DNA of 34,352 nt, taken from NCBI RefSeq assembly GCF_000239795.1, contig NZ_CAFJ01000531.1, positions 1-34,352 on the forward strand, in the 5' to 3' direction. A program made the position numbers and the translations under genes. Under the pieces are notes generated by a model. That model did not search any database, was not told the origin of the DNA, and was given only the letters and a program-made list of their open reading frames with translations. Positions 1-10,126 of this stretch are shown here, in pieces; position 1 is the stretch's first letter; each line of letters begins with the position of its first letter. Source of the DNA: Bradyrhizobium sp. STM 3809 (GTDB lineage Bacteria; Pseudomonadota; Alphaproteobacteria; Rhizobiales; Xanthobacteraceae).

Positions 1-1349
1 AGCCCTTCATCCGAGTGAGAGGCGAGTTCGAAGAACAGCAGCGACAGACTCTGCGCCGCGCGCGCGCTGACCGTGATGTCCGGGCCGCTGACGGCGATCC
101 GTTCGGCGTGTGGAATGGCACGGGCCTCGAACAGGCCGCGCAGCTGAACGCCCTGCCACTGGCTCTCGCTCAGCAGCGTGACCACGTTCGACATCGCGTG
201 GATGCGCCCGATCAACAGCTCGCGGGCAACATCGATGTCGCTGCCGTGACGGAGCGTTCGCGTGACGATGGATTGGATCACTGCGAGGATGTTCTTGACC
301 CGGTGGTTGAGCTCGTCGATGACCGCCGTCAGGCGGCGCTCGAAGCCGATGCGGACCTGGATCTCGCGTTTGAGCCGGAAATTATTGTACACGACATAGC
401 CGAACAGGCCGCAGATGATCCCGGTCAGCGCCAGGCCGATCACACCGACGATCGCCGCGGTCTGCTGCGCCCGGCGTACCGTGTTGCTCTTGGCATAGTA
501 GACCAGCGACCAGTCGTGGTTGCCGAAGGCGACTGTCCGGGTGGAGGACGGCGCCGGATCGTCCGGCCCGCGCGTCCGGGTCGTCACGGCGCCCTGATCG
601 TTGGCCACCAGTTCGTCCGACGCGTTCCGCGGATCCTTCAGGGCGACCGAGAACAGCGAGAGATCGTCATTGGTCAGCAGCAGCGGTCCGATTTCGTAGG
701 AAAACGTCACAAAGCCGGCCGGCGCGGACGCGCCTTGCGGGACTACGGGCGCGGCCAGCACGATCCCGATGGGTCCATCCACACGCAACAGCGGTGTGGG
801 GTCAGAGGCGATCGGCTTGCCTTCGGACATGGCGCGCGCCAGCATCGGCCCGATGATCGGCTGGCGATCGAGCGCAATGCCGGGAAGCCGCGAGGTCTCG
901 GCGTTGCGCGGCTCGAGGTCCATCAGGACATCGATGGGGCGATCGACGTTCGGGCCCAGCGGCGTGTCGTCGTAATTGCGAATGGTCGGATTGGGAAAGC
1001 CGGCCTGGCGCAACTCCGCCTGGGCGACGGGCAGCTCATCGGGCCGCAGCCGGGCGATCCAGGACGCCACCACGAAGTCGGTCTTGAAGGCATAGATCGA
1101 CGATCGCAGCGGCTCCAGCATGTTGGCCTTGATCACCGAGGGGGCCCGGAACAGCCCCGAGGCGACCCGGGCCAGAAGTTCGCGCTCGGTCAGCCGGTCC
1201 TGGACGAGGCTGGCATGGACGTCGATGGCGCGGGCCAGCGCGATGCGGTCGAGCGCCAGCTCCTGGTCATGCACGCGGTAGGCGGCCAAGCCGGACAGCG
1301 CCGTCCCGAGCAGCGCAATCACTCCGATGATGACACCCAGCCGAAGCAC
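1..1349 (-). CDS. CHASE-domain sensor histidine kinase, HWE/HisKA_2 type (partial, C-terminus outside window)
   Basis: The reading frame opens at a GTG at 1349 (an in-frame TAG lies four codons upstream) and runs off the left edge after about 449 codons. A first membrane segment is at residues 2-22. It is followed by a periplasmic CHASE-like sensor region of about 250 residues, with the typical stretch FPNPTIRNYDD, then PGIALDR, then a hydrophobic strand ending APVV. A second membrane segment lies at about 294-318. The phospho-acceptor region reads DELNHRVKNILAVIQSI with His349, the signature of HWE/HisKA_2 kinases, which often control blue-light, stress or general stress (PhyR-type) outputs. 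The start of the ATPase domain (FFELASHSDEG) is at the edge. The ligand is unknown. It lies downstream of ureG on the same strand after a 293-nt gap, so it may be separately transcribed. The family call is firm; the start is moderately sure because no strong ribosome binding site is visible. Confidence 0.85.
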   Translation of the reverse strand, partial: MLRLGVIIGVIALLGTALSGLAAYRVHDQELALDRIALARAIDVHASLVQDRLTERELLARVASGLFRAPSVIKANMLEPLRSSIYAFKTDFVVASWIARLRPDELPVAQAELRQAGFPNPTIRNYDDTPLGPNVDRPIDVLMDLEPRNAETSRLPGIALDRQPIIGPMLARAMSEGKPIASDPTPLLRVDGPIGIVLAAPVVPQGASAPAGFVTFSYEIGPLLLTNDDLSLFSVALKDPRNASDELVANDQGAVTTRTRGPDDPAPSSTRTVAFGNHDWSLVYYAKSNTVRRAQQTAAIVGVIGLALTGIICGLFGYVVYNNFRLKREIQVRIGFERRLTAVIDELNHRVKNILAVIQSIVTRTLRHGSDIDVARELLIGRIHAMSNVVTLLSESQWQGVQLRGLFEARAIPHAERIAVSGPDITVSARAAQSLSLLFFELASHSDEG

Positions 1350-1642
1350 TCGTTTACTCTAAGGTCAAGGGTTGGCGAAGGAGGCAACGAGTCATCCAAT
1401 AACTGGGCCTGCTACTCAAGTAACGCGCACCTCGGGCGGGCGGAAGTGATCGGAGCGATCAGCGGAAAGCGATCCCAGGATACCGGCCGTCCATCGGCCC
1501 AGACGCCCTTTGGCAAGGCGCGCGCACCCCGGGTCAAGGCAACACCCGGGCACAGGAGTTGTTCCGGCCCGGTGAGGCTTTTTTGCGTCTGCTGACGGCG
1601 GCACACTCAGCAACGCCGCGCAGAACGTGCCAGATCAGCCGC
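1350..1642. other. Intergenic spacer between ureG and the kinase gene
   Basis: This 293-nt stretch has no convincing gene. It contains a 7-bp inverted repeat (ACCCGGG type, about 1527-1550) and a run of six T at about 1579-1584 on the plus strand. No clear intrinsic terminator for ureG could be assigned. It presumably holds the kinase promoter. Confidence 0.5.
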
Positions 1643-2266
1643 TCAGGCGGACGGCGTGAGTCCGCCCTTGGCCTCGATGAAGCCGATGATCCGGTCGAGA
1701 CCCTGGCTCTTCTTCAGGTTGGTCATGACGAAAGGACGCTCGCCGCGCATGCGCTTGGCATCCGTCTCCATCTTCTCCAGGGAGGCGCCGACGTGCGGCG
1801 CGAGGTCGATCTTGTTGATCACAAGCAGGTCGGAGCGGGTGATGCCTGGACCGCCTTTCGAAGGGATCTTGTCGCCGGCCGCGACGTCGATCACGTAGAT
1901 GGTGATGTCGGCCAGTTCGGGAGAGAACGTCGCGGCGAGGTTGTCGCCGCCGGACTCGATCAGCACGAGATCGAGGCCGGGAAACTTGGCACGCATGTCC
2001 GCCACGGCCGCGAGATTCATCGAGGCATCCTCGCGGATGGCGGTGTGCGGACAGCCACCGGTTTCCACGCCGGCAATGCGGTCCGGCGTCAGCGAGCCGG
2101 AGCGGACGAGAAATTCCGCGTCCCATTTGGTGTAGATGTCGTTGGTGATCGCCGCGATGTCGTAGCGCTCCCGCATCGACTTGCAGAGCAGATCCATCAG
2201 TGCGGTCTTGCCGGAGCCGACGGGGCCGCCGACCCCGACGCGCAGCGGTCCGTGAGACGATGCCAT
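1643..2266 (-). CDS. ureG: Urease accessory GTPase UreG
   Basis: This 207-residue SIMIBI-class GTPase drives GTP-dependent nickel delivery into apo-urease with UreD, UreF and UreE. The P-loop GPVGSGKT is at residues 14-21, right after the start. The nickel-binding CPH motif follows ([13 protein letters not shown]), then the switch segment ESGGDN and the base-specificity motif NKIDLA. I chose the ATG at 2266 because GAAGGA lies a short distance upstream and the P-loop then sits at the family's usual distance; longer in-frame extensions upstream lack support. It is the last urease gene of the cluster, 139 nt after ureF, and that spacer contains a short perfect hairpin. Confidence 0.97.
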   Translation of the reverse strand: MASSHGPLRVGVGGPVGSGKTALMDLLCKSMRERYDIAAITNDIYTKWDAEFLVRSGSLTPDRIAGVETGGCPHTAIREDASMNLAAVADMRAKFPGLDLVLIESGGDNLAATFSPELADITIYVIDVAAGDKIPSKGGPGITRSDLLVINKIDLAPHVGASLEKMETDAKRMRGERPFVMTNLKKSQGLDRIIGFIEAKGGLTPSA

Positions 2267-2318
2267 GTCATCTATCCTTCTGTCGTCCGCGCGAATGCGA
2301 GGAGCCATCATTGCTGGC

Positions 2319-2334
2319 GCAGTCCGTGGACTGC
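2319..2334 (-). other. Short hairpin in the ureF-ureG spacer
   Basis: GCAGTCC-gt-GGACTGC is a perfect 7-bp inverted repeat in the 139-nt spacer between ureF and ureG. It has no T-tract, so it may be an mRNA-stabilising or processing structure rather than a terminator. Confidence 0.4.
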
Positions 2335-2405
2335 TGTCCTGAAAAAATTTCCGAATTGCGGGAGCCGGCCCGGCCGACCGTCACGTCGGATGAGGCCCTG
2401 CCCGG

Positions 2406-3128
2406 TCACGACCGGAACAACCTCGTGTATTGCGTCTCGTGACGATGGCTGGCGAGATCGCCCCGGAACGTCGCGCTGCCGATGTCGTCGAGCGAAGCGT
2501 GGAGAGCGCGATCGGCGGTTGCGAGGACGACCGGCTCGAGCGCCGCGAGCACGCGCTGGCTATCCGTCTGCCCGAGCGGAACGAGCCGGCTGCCGGCGGA
2601 AATCCAGTTCGACGTCAGCGCGTGCAGGAAGCCATGCAGCAACGGTTCGAGGGGCACGCCGTGAAGCGCGCCGACCAGCCCCACCGCCACCGGATAGACG
2701 ATGACATCGCATTGCGCCACCGCCTCGTCGAGGCCGGCGCAATTCCAGGCCGACCGCGCGATCTCGATGAAGGCGCGTCCCTGGGCGGTGGTTTCGAGCT
2801 GCCGCTCGCGCGACGGCACGAAGGCGGCGGCGAGTTCGGCAACCTCGCGCAACCGTGTCATGTCGTCCAGTTCGGCCGCCCGGTGCGCGTGGGCGAGGAA
2901 GGCGGCATCGCAGAAGCCGGAGCCGTCCGTGAGCATCGTCGCCAGCCAGCCGCGCAACGCGGCGGCATCGGCGATATCGCCGGCTTCGACGGCCCATTCG
3001 ATGCCGCTGGAGTAGGAGAAGCCGCCGATCGGAAACGCCGGCGACAGCCAGGTCAGCAGCCGGTACAGCGCGGCCAGCTCCGCACCGCCGGCAGCGGACG
3101 GGCTGCGTCCCACATCATTTGTGGTCAT
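2406..3128 (-). CDS. ureF: Urease accessory protein UreF
   Basis: This 240-residue all-helical accessory protein acts with UreD and UreG in the pre-activation complex on apo-urease. The diagnostic N-terminal stretch [20 protein letters not shown] begins near residue 21, followed by the GIEWAVEAG segment. The C-terminus ([10 protein letters not shown]) is typical. The ATG at 3128 lies 14 nt inside the end of ureE, which implies translational coupling. The same frame stays open further upstream, but it would encode only methionine/isoleucine/threonine low-complexity sequence antisense-like to the ureE histidine tail, so the longer start is rejected. Confidence 0.95.
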   Translation of the reverse strand: MTTNDVGRSPSAAGGAELAALYRLLTWLSPAFPIGGFSYSSGIEWAVEAGDIADAAALRGWLATMLTDGSGFCDAAFLAHAHRAAELDDMTRLREVAELAAAFVPSRERQLETTAQGRAFIEIARSAWNCAGLDEAVAQCDVIVYPVAVGLVGALHGVPLEPLLHGFLHALTSNWISAGSRLVPLGQTDSQRVLAALEPVVLATADRALHASLDDIGSATFRGDLASHRHETQYTRLFRS

Positions 3129-3771
3129 GAGCATGGGAATGACCGTGATGATCGTGGTCGTGGCCGCAATGCTCGTCGTGCACGTGATCGTCATGCACGT
3201 GATCATCATGCGCATGGCCGTGGTCATGATCATGATGCGCGTGGCCGTGATGCGCATGATCATGACTGGTGTGATCGTGGTGATGATCGTGGCCGTGGTG
3301 ATCATGACCATGATGATCGTGATCGCCATGCCCATGGCTGGGCTCGGCGTAGGCCCCGCCTTCCGGGTCGAACGGCGCCTCGATCTCGATGACGCGCGCG
3401 CCGAGGCCCTTCACCATCGCCTCGATGACGTGGTCGCGGCGGATGCGCAGGCTCTTGGCCATGATCTGGGTCGGCAGATGCCGGTTGCCGAGATGCCAGG
3501 CGAGCCGCACCAAATGATGCGGATCGCTGGCGCGGATCTCGAGCAGCGGCTCGGCCGCCGCCACGACCTCGACGAGGCGGCCGTCCTCCAGCACCAGGGC
3601 ATCGCCACCGCGAAGCGCGGTGGCGTGCTCGAGGTCGAGCAGGAATTCCAGCCCGCGCGTGCCGGTCATCGCCAGCCTGCGCCGGTGCCGATCATCGAAA
3701 TCGAGCAGAACGGAATCGGCAGCGGCCTCTTTCCAACGATGCTGCCCGAGCACGCGGGTCGCGCGGATCAT
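3115..3771 (-). CDS. ureE: Urease nickel metallochaperone UreE with very long His-rich tail
   Basis: This is a 218-residue UreE. Residues 1-140 hold the UreE N-domain and the metal-binding C-domain ([21 protein letters not shown], with the conserved His of the dimer nickel site in GNRH). Residues 145-218 form a tail with 37 His in 74 positions, interleaved with Asp and Gly and containing one Cys. UreE binds nickel and hands it to UreG. His-rich tails act as nickel stores in some species (Klebsiella UreE has a shorter one); several ions per chain are expected here by inference. The start ATG at 3771 has GAGGATACC upstream. The stop overlaps ureF by 14 nt. Confidence 0.97.
   Translation of the reverse strand: MIRATRVLGQHRWKEAAADSVLLDFDDRHRRRLAMTGTRGLEFLLDLEHATALRGGDALVLEDGRLVEVVAAAEPLLEIRASDPHHLVRLAWHLGNRHLPTQIMAKSLRIRRDHVIEAMVKGLGARVIEIEAPFDPEGGAYAEPSHGHGDHDHHGHDHHGHDHHHDHTSHDHAHHGHAHHDHDHGHAHDDHVHDDHVHDEHCGHDHDHHGHSHAHDHK
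3118..3339. repeat. Low-complexity repeats encoding the UreE His tail
   Basis: About 220 bp are built of short degenerate units around catgatcatg, catgcgcatg and cgtggtcatg, on the strand opposite ureE. They encode His/Asp/Gly/Ala alternation. The units are irregular, and replication slippage could change tail length between strains. Confidence 0.75.
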
Positions 3772-3798
3772 GCTGGTATCCTCATCTCACAATTCCGC

Positions 3799-4098
3799 TC
3801 AGCGGACATCGACCTTCTCAGGCGTGATGATCTCGATCTTCGGCGGTGCCGCCATGCATTTCACGGCGACACGCCCGAACGTCTTCATGTGCTCGGTCGC
3901 GCGGTGCGGCACCAGGGCCTCGGCGTTCTCCCACTGCTCCACGAACACCATCCTGCTCGGATCGGTGACGCTCTCATGCAAGTCGTAAGCGATATTGCCG
4001 GGTTCCTTGCGGGTCCCCTCGATGCAGGCGGTGGCGGCAGCGATGAATTCGGCACGCGTTTCGGGCTTGATGGTCAAGGTGGCAACGACATAGATCAC
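3799..4098 (-). CDS. ABM-family (YgiN-like) small monooxygenase-type protein
   Basis: A 99-residue dimeric alpha+beta barrel protein of the antibiotic-biosynthesis-monooxygenase (ABM) family. It begins MIYVVATLTIKPE and continues EFIAAATACIEGTRKEPGNIAYDL, with the conserved Glu/Pro-Gly turn, then MVFVEQWENAEALVPHRATEHMKTF, which matches the family's WE...H..S.HF pattern. Known members oxidise quinols or polyketides or degrade haem without a cofactor; the substrate here is unknown. The start is a GTG at 4098 with a strong GGGAGGA site 8 nt upstream. It sits 48 nt after ureC and 27 nt before ureE, so it is almost certainly co-transcribed with urease. Its role there is not established. Confidence 0.85.
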   Translation of the reverse strand: MIYVVATLTIKPETRAEFIAAATACIEGTRKEPGNIAYDLHESVTDPSRMVFVEQWENAEALVPHRATEHMKTFGRVAVKCMAAPPKIEIITPEKVDVR

Positions 4099-4146
4099 GA
4101 AGCAGTCCTCCCGGTACGTTTCTGTTTCTGGGTACCGGGGGCAAGT

Positions 4147-5862
<1,716 letters not shown>

Positions 5863-5906
5863 GTCGTGCTCCAGCCTCTAGCTCTCAAATAACTCCAGCG
5901 CGCAGG

Positions 5907-6437
5907 TCATTTGGGGCGCGCGCAGATCGATTGAAACTTGGCGATGGTCTCGAGACCGGACTTGAACTCTTCCCGGATGGTGGTCTTGCCGATCTTGAAT
6001 GTCAGACGTCCGGTGCGCTTCAAAGCATCGAAAGCGGGCGCATCGGCCTCCATCTCGAAGCTGTACTCCCAGAGCGATCCGGCCTCGCTGTAGGACACGT
6101 TCAGGAGCGTTTGCCCGTAACGACCCGCCGGCACCATCCCGACCTGCGGATATCCGTTGGAGCGCAGCAGATCCGCGACGGCGTTGCGTAGCTCCTGGCT
6201 GGCGTCTCCGGTGACTGCAATGGTGCCCGACTTGGCCTTGCAGCGGAATGATGGCGATCCGAGATCGTCCGTCGCCTCATCGCTTCGGCTGGGCGACAGC
6301 AGCGCGCCCTCGTCCTGCTCGAACACGCGCCAGCGCCGCTCGTCCGCGGCCGAGGCAGCAGTAACCGCGGCAACAGCGGCGGATACCGCGCAAAGGCTGT
6401 AGATCGCCGCCGAAGACATGCGCGCCAAGCCGCTCAC
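5907..6437 (-). CDS. Secreted hypothetical protein between ureB and ureC
   Basis: I do not recognise this 176-residue protein. An N-terminal signal peptide is clear: a hydrophobic stretch at residues 10-30 ends ASAADERRW, with a probable cut after AxA near residue 31. The mature part has two Cys (FRCKAKSG and FQSICARPK) that could form a disulphide. It also has a glycine/aromatic-rich middle (GRYGQTLLNVSYSEAGSLWEYSF) suggesting a beta-rich periplasmic fold. The start overlaps the stop of the HD hydrolase gene by 4 nt (ATGA), so the two are translationally coupled. It ends 44 nt before ureC. Position suggests co-expression with urease; function is unknown. Confidence 0.75.
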   Translation of the reverse strand: MSGLARMSSAAIYSLCAVSAAVAAVTAASAADERRWRVFEQDEGALLSPSRSDEATDDLGSPSFRCKAKSGTIAVTGDASQELRNAVADLLRSNGYPQVGMVPAGRYGQTLLNVSYSEAGSLWEYSFEMEADAPAFDALKRTGRLTFKIGKTTIREEFKSGLETIAKFQSICARPK

Positions 6438-6973
6438 AGCGTCCCCCGCGCATTCGTCACCGTCTCGTCGAACAGCGCATCCAGCCGCGCGTTGACGCCG
6501 CGGCAGCCGGCGACGACCTGCTCGGCCCAGCCGACATACTCCATCAGCTCCAGCTGCTGCTCGAGATCCGGCTCGAAGAAGACACGCGCACGGATGTTGC
6601 TGATCTTGTCGGCGATCTTGATCTGCTTGGCGCCGTCGGACTTGGCCGGCGCGGCAATGACCTGGACAGCGCGCCGTTCGCTCTTCGGCAACGTCATGTC
6701 GTCGGTCACTTCCTCGACGAGGCCGGCCACGCGCGCCCCGAAGCGCTGCGCGAGCTCATCCCGCGTGGTGTCGGTGTCCTCGATCGTGTCGTGCAGCCAG
6801 CCGGCCGCGACCAGTTCGGCGTCGGCACCGTCAGTCGTGGCGGCAAGGATGTTCGCGACCTCGGCGAGATGATTGACATAGGGCTCCTCGTCGCGGCCCT
6901 TGCGCTGCTGGCCGGCGTGGCGGCGTGCCGCCAGCTCGGCCGCTTCGGAGACGAGGCGCAACCCGGTCAGCAT
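6434..6973 (-). CDS. Small SpoT/MESH1-like HD-domain (alarmone hydrolase-type) protein
   Basis: This is a 179-residue single-domain HD phosphohydrolase of the RelA/SpoT-hydrolase class. Visible conserved positions are Arg24, His35 (PYVNHLAEVA), His61-Asp62 with Glu65-Asp66 (WLHDTIEDTDTT), and Asp122 with Asn126 (IKIADKISNIRAR). This is the metal-ligand and catalytic set of the ppGpp/NADPH hydrolases, including the MESH1-type small alarmone hydrolases. No synthetase, TGS or ACT domain follows. It lies 4 nt after ureB and overlaps the next gene by 4 nt, so it is embedded in the urease operon. The fold and motif call is strong. Substrate ((p)ppGpp or another nucleotide) is inferred only from the family. 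Confidence 0.85.
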   Translation of the reverse strand: MLTGLRLVSEAAELAARRHAGQQRKGRDEEPYVNHLAEVANILAATTDGADAELVAAGWLHDTIEDTDTTRDELAQRFGARVAGLVEEVTDDMTLPKSERRAVQVIAAPAKSDGAKQIKIADKISNIRARVFFEPDLEQQLELMEYVGWAEQVVAGCRGVNARLDALFDETVTNARGTL

Positions 6974-6977
6974 CGGT

Positions 6978-7283
6978 CTACAGCTTGCCCATCACGTCGC
7001 CGCGGAAGCCGTAGACCATCCGCTTGCCGCCGAGCGCCACCAGCTGCACGTCGCGGGTCTGGCCGGGCTCGAAGCGCACGGCGGTGCCGGCGGCGATATC
7101 GAGCCGCATGCCGCGCGCCTTCTTGCGATCGAACTTCAGCGCCGGGTTGGTCTCGAAGAAATGGTAGTGCGAGCCGACTTGGATCGGCCGGTCGCCGGTA
7201 TTGGCGACCGACAGCGTCACGGTCTTGCGGCCGGCATTGAGCTCGATCTCGCCGTCCTGGATGAAGAGTTCGCCGGGGATCAT
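6978..7283 (-). CDS. ureB: Urease beta subunit
   Basis: This 101-residue structural subunit has the canonical opening [19 protein letters not shown]. The central [17 protein letters not shown] and the end [15 protein letters not shown] are also typical. It assembles with UreA and UreC into the (alpha-beta-gamma)3 enzyme. The start ATG at 7283 is preceded by GCGAGG at good spacing. A 131-nt gap containing a palindromic repeat separates it from ureA, and 4 nt separate it from the HD hydrolase gene downstream. Confidence 0.98.
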   Translation of the reverse strand: MIPGELFIQDGEIELNAGRKTVTLSVANTGDRPIQVGSHYHFFETNPALKFDRKKARGMRLDIAAGTAVRFEPGQTRDVQLVALGGKRMVYGFRGDVMGKL

Positions 7284-7307
7284 GTGTTACCTCGCAGGTT
7301 TCCACCG

Positions 7308-7393
7308 CGTCATGGCCGGGCTTGACCCGGCCATCCACGTCTTTTCGTTGAGATCGAAGAGCGTGGATGCCCGGGTCGAGCCCGGGCATGACG
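7308..7393. repeat. Palindromic intergenic (REP/BIME-like) element between ureA and ureB
   Basis: An 86-bp imperfect palindrome. The left arm (7308-7340) and the reverse complement of the right arm (7361-7393) agree at 29 of 33 positions. Each arm also contains its own small palindrome (CCGGGC-ttga-CCCGG type). As RNA it would form a long hairpin within the ure message, where it could protect or attenuate the transcript. From general knowledge, similar short palindromes (cgtcatggccgggcttgacccggccatccacg type) are dispersed in Bradyrhizobium genomes. It carries no gene. Confidence 0.85.
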
Positions 7394-7414
7394 ACCGAAA
7401 GAGTTGGACTTGCC

Positions 7415-7717
7415 TCACCGGATCGGCTCGTGCACCGTGACGAGCTTGGTGCCGTCCGGAAACGTCGCCTCGACCTGGATGTCGTGGATCATCTCGGGAA
7501 TGCCCGGCATCACCTGGTCGCGGGTCAGCACCTGGGCGCCGGCCTGCATCAGCTCGGCGACCGTCCGGCCATCGCGCGCGCCCTCCAGGATGAAATCGGA
7601 AATGATCGCGACCGCCTCGGGATGGTTCAGCTTGACGCCGCGCTCGAGCCTGCGGCGGGCCACGATGGCGGCCATCGAGATCAGGAGCTTGTCCTTTTCG
7701 CGGGGAGACAGGTTCAT
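7415..7717 (-). CDS. ureA: Urease gamma subunit
   Basis: A 100-residue subunit opening [20 protein letters not shown], with [29 protein letters not shown] and the terminal [19 protein letters not shown], all diagnostic for bacterial UreA. The ATG at 7717 lies 48 nt after ureD. It is intact and of normal length. The palindromic element that follows may set UreA expression apart from that of UreB. Confidence 0.98.
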   Translation of the reverse strand: MNLSPREKDKLLISMAAIVARRRLERGVKLNHPEAVAIISDFILEGARDGRTVAELMQAGAQVLTRDQVMPGIPEMIHDIQVEATFPDGTKLVTVHEPIR

Positions 7718-7765
7718 GCGGGCTCTCTGGTGATCGTCTTCTGGTAATCGCGGGTTCGTAGAGGT

Positions 7766-8602
<837 letters not shown>

Positions 8603-8661
8603 CGATCCCCTCCCCCTGGGACCTGACGCGGGCAAGACCGCGTCGAACGACTAGCTGATGG

Positions 8662-9357
8662 TCACAGCGCCATCTGGCGGCTGATCTCGGCCTGGTCGAG
8701 ATTGGCGCGCGTGCAGGTGAACTTCACCGCGCCGCGATCCATGACCGCGAAGTTGTCGCCGAGTTCGCAGGCAAAGTCGAGATACTGCTCGACCAGGACG
8801 ATCGCGATGTTGCCGAGATTGCGCAGATAGGAAATGGCCCGGCCGATGTCCTTGATGATCGAGGGCTGGATGCCCTCGGTCGGCTCGTCCAGCAGCAGCA
8901 GCTTCGGCCGCATCACCATGGCGCGACCAATCGCGAGCTGCTGCTGCTGGCCGCCGGAGAGATCGCCGCCGCGGCGGCCGAGCATCGATTCCAGCACCGG
9001 AAACAGCGAGAACACGTCGTCGGGAATGCTGCGGTCGGCGCGCTTGAGCGGGCCGAAGCCGGTCTTGAGGTTCTCCTCGACCGTCAGCAGCGGGAAGATC
9101 TCGCGCCCCTGCGGCACGAAGCCGATACCCTTGCGCGCCCGCTCATAGGGCTTCAGGTGGGTGATGTCGGCGCCGTCGAAGGTGATGCTGCCCGAGGCCA
9201 GCGGATATTGTCCGACCAGCGCCCGCAGCAGCGAGGTCTTGCCGACGCCGTTGCGGCCGAGCACGCAGGTGACCTTGCCCGGCTCCGCCGCGATCGAGAC
9301 GCCGCGCAGCGCCTGGGCGGCGCCGTAATAGAGGTTGATGTCCTTGACGTCCAACAT
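8662..9357 (-). CDS. urtE: Urea ABC transporter ATP-binding subunit UrtE
   Basis: A 231-residue LivF-type ATPase. The Walker A motif GRNGVGKT is at residues 34-41, the signature is LSGGQQQQLAIGRA, Walker B is LLLLDEP followed by TEGIQPSII, and the switch His is replaced by Gln (VLVEQYLDFA), as is usual for this class. It powers urea import with UrtD. Only 3 nt separate it from the urtD stop, and ureD follows 60 nt downstream. Assignment to UrtE rather than a generic branched-chain amino-acid subunit rests on the five-gene urt order and the adjoining urease. Confidence 0.95.
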   Translation of the reverse strand: MLDVKDINLYYGAAQALRGVSIAAEPGKVTCVLGRNGVGKTSLLRALVGQYPLASGSITFDGADITHLKPYERARKGIGFVPQGREIFPLLTVEENLKTGFGPLKRADRSIPDDVFSLFPVLESMLGRRGGDLSGGQQQQLAIGRAMVMRPKLLLLDEPTEGIQPSIIKDIGRAISYLRNLGNIAIVLVEQYLDFACELGDNFAVMDRGAVKFTCTRANLDQAEISRQMAL

Positions 9358-9360
9358 CGC

Positions 9361-10122
9361 CTAGCGTCCCAGATACACTTCGATCACGCGATCGTTCGAC
9401 GACACCTGGTCGATGGTGCCCTCGGCCAGCACCGTGCCTTCATGCAGGCAGGTGACCTTGACGCCAAGCTCGCGCACGAAGGTCATGTCGTGCTCGACGA
9501 CCATGACGGTATGATCCCGATTGATTTCCTTGAGCAGCTCGGCGGTCTGATGCGTCTCGACGTCGGTCATGCCCGCGACGGGCTCGTCGACGAGCAGAAG
9601 CTTGGGATCCTGGGCCAGCAGCATGCCGATCTCCAGCCACTGTTTCTGGCCGTGCGACAAGCTGCCGGCGAGCTTGCGGCGGACATCCTTCAGCCGCACG
9701 GTCTCGAGCACCCTGTCGATCTGCTCCGCCTCGCCCTTCGAGCCGCGCCAGAACAGCGTGCCCTTGACGCTGTGGTCGACGTTGAGGGCGAGCAGCAGAT
9801 TGTCCTCCACCGACTGGCTCTCGAACACCGTCGGCTTCTGGAATTTACGGCCGATGCCCAGTTCGGCGATGCGGGTCTCGTCGAGCCGGGTGAGATCGGT
9901 CTTGCCGTCGAACAGCACCGTGCCCTCGTCCGGCTTGGTCTTGCCGGTGATGATGTCCATCATCGTGGTCTTGCCGGCGCCGTTCGGGCCGATGATGGCG
10001 CGCATCTCGCCGGGCTCGAGCGTCAGCGACAAATTGTTGATGGCGTGGAAGCCGTCGAAGGAGACGTGTACGCCGTCGAGATAGAGCAGCGACGAGGTCG
10101 CGCGGGTGTCCATCACGTTCAC
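9361..10122 (-). CDS. urtD: Urea ABC transporter ATP-binding subunit UrtD
   Basis: A 253-residue LivG-type ATPase with Walker A GPNGAGKTT at residues 45-53, signature LSHGQKQWLEIGM (His in place of the first Gly after Ser, typical of UrtD), Walker B LLLVDEPVAGM and switch VVEHDM. The start is a GTG at 10122 with GGAG seven bases upstream; a later ATG at 10113 is possible. The gene lies 4 nt after the urtC stop. It pairs with UrtE below the UrtB/UrtC permeases. Confidence 0.95.
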   Translation of the reverse strand: MNVMDTRATSSLLYLDGVHVSFDGFHAINNLSLTLEPGEMRAIIGPNGAGKTTMMDIITGKTKPDEGTVLFDGKTDLTRLDETRIAELGIGRKFQKPTVFESQSVEDNLLLALNVDHSVKGTLFWRGSKGEAEQIDRVLETVRLKDVRRKLAGSLSHGQKQWLEIGMLLAQDPKLLLVDEPVAGMTDVETHQTAELLKEINRDHTVMVVEHDMTFVRELGVKVTCLHEGTVLAEGTIDQVSSNDRVIEVYLGR

Positions 10123-10126
10123 GGGC

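Noticed and set aside
1412..1613. Two overlapping minus-strand frames of about 65 codons in the ureG-kinase spacer
   Set aside because: Overlapping alternative frames without ribosome sites or recognisable features; likely chance in GC-rich DNA.
3118..3339. CRISPR-like repetitive appearance
   Set aside because: There are no equal-length spacers; the periodicity comes from His/Asp/Gly codons of the UreE tail.
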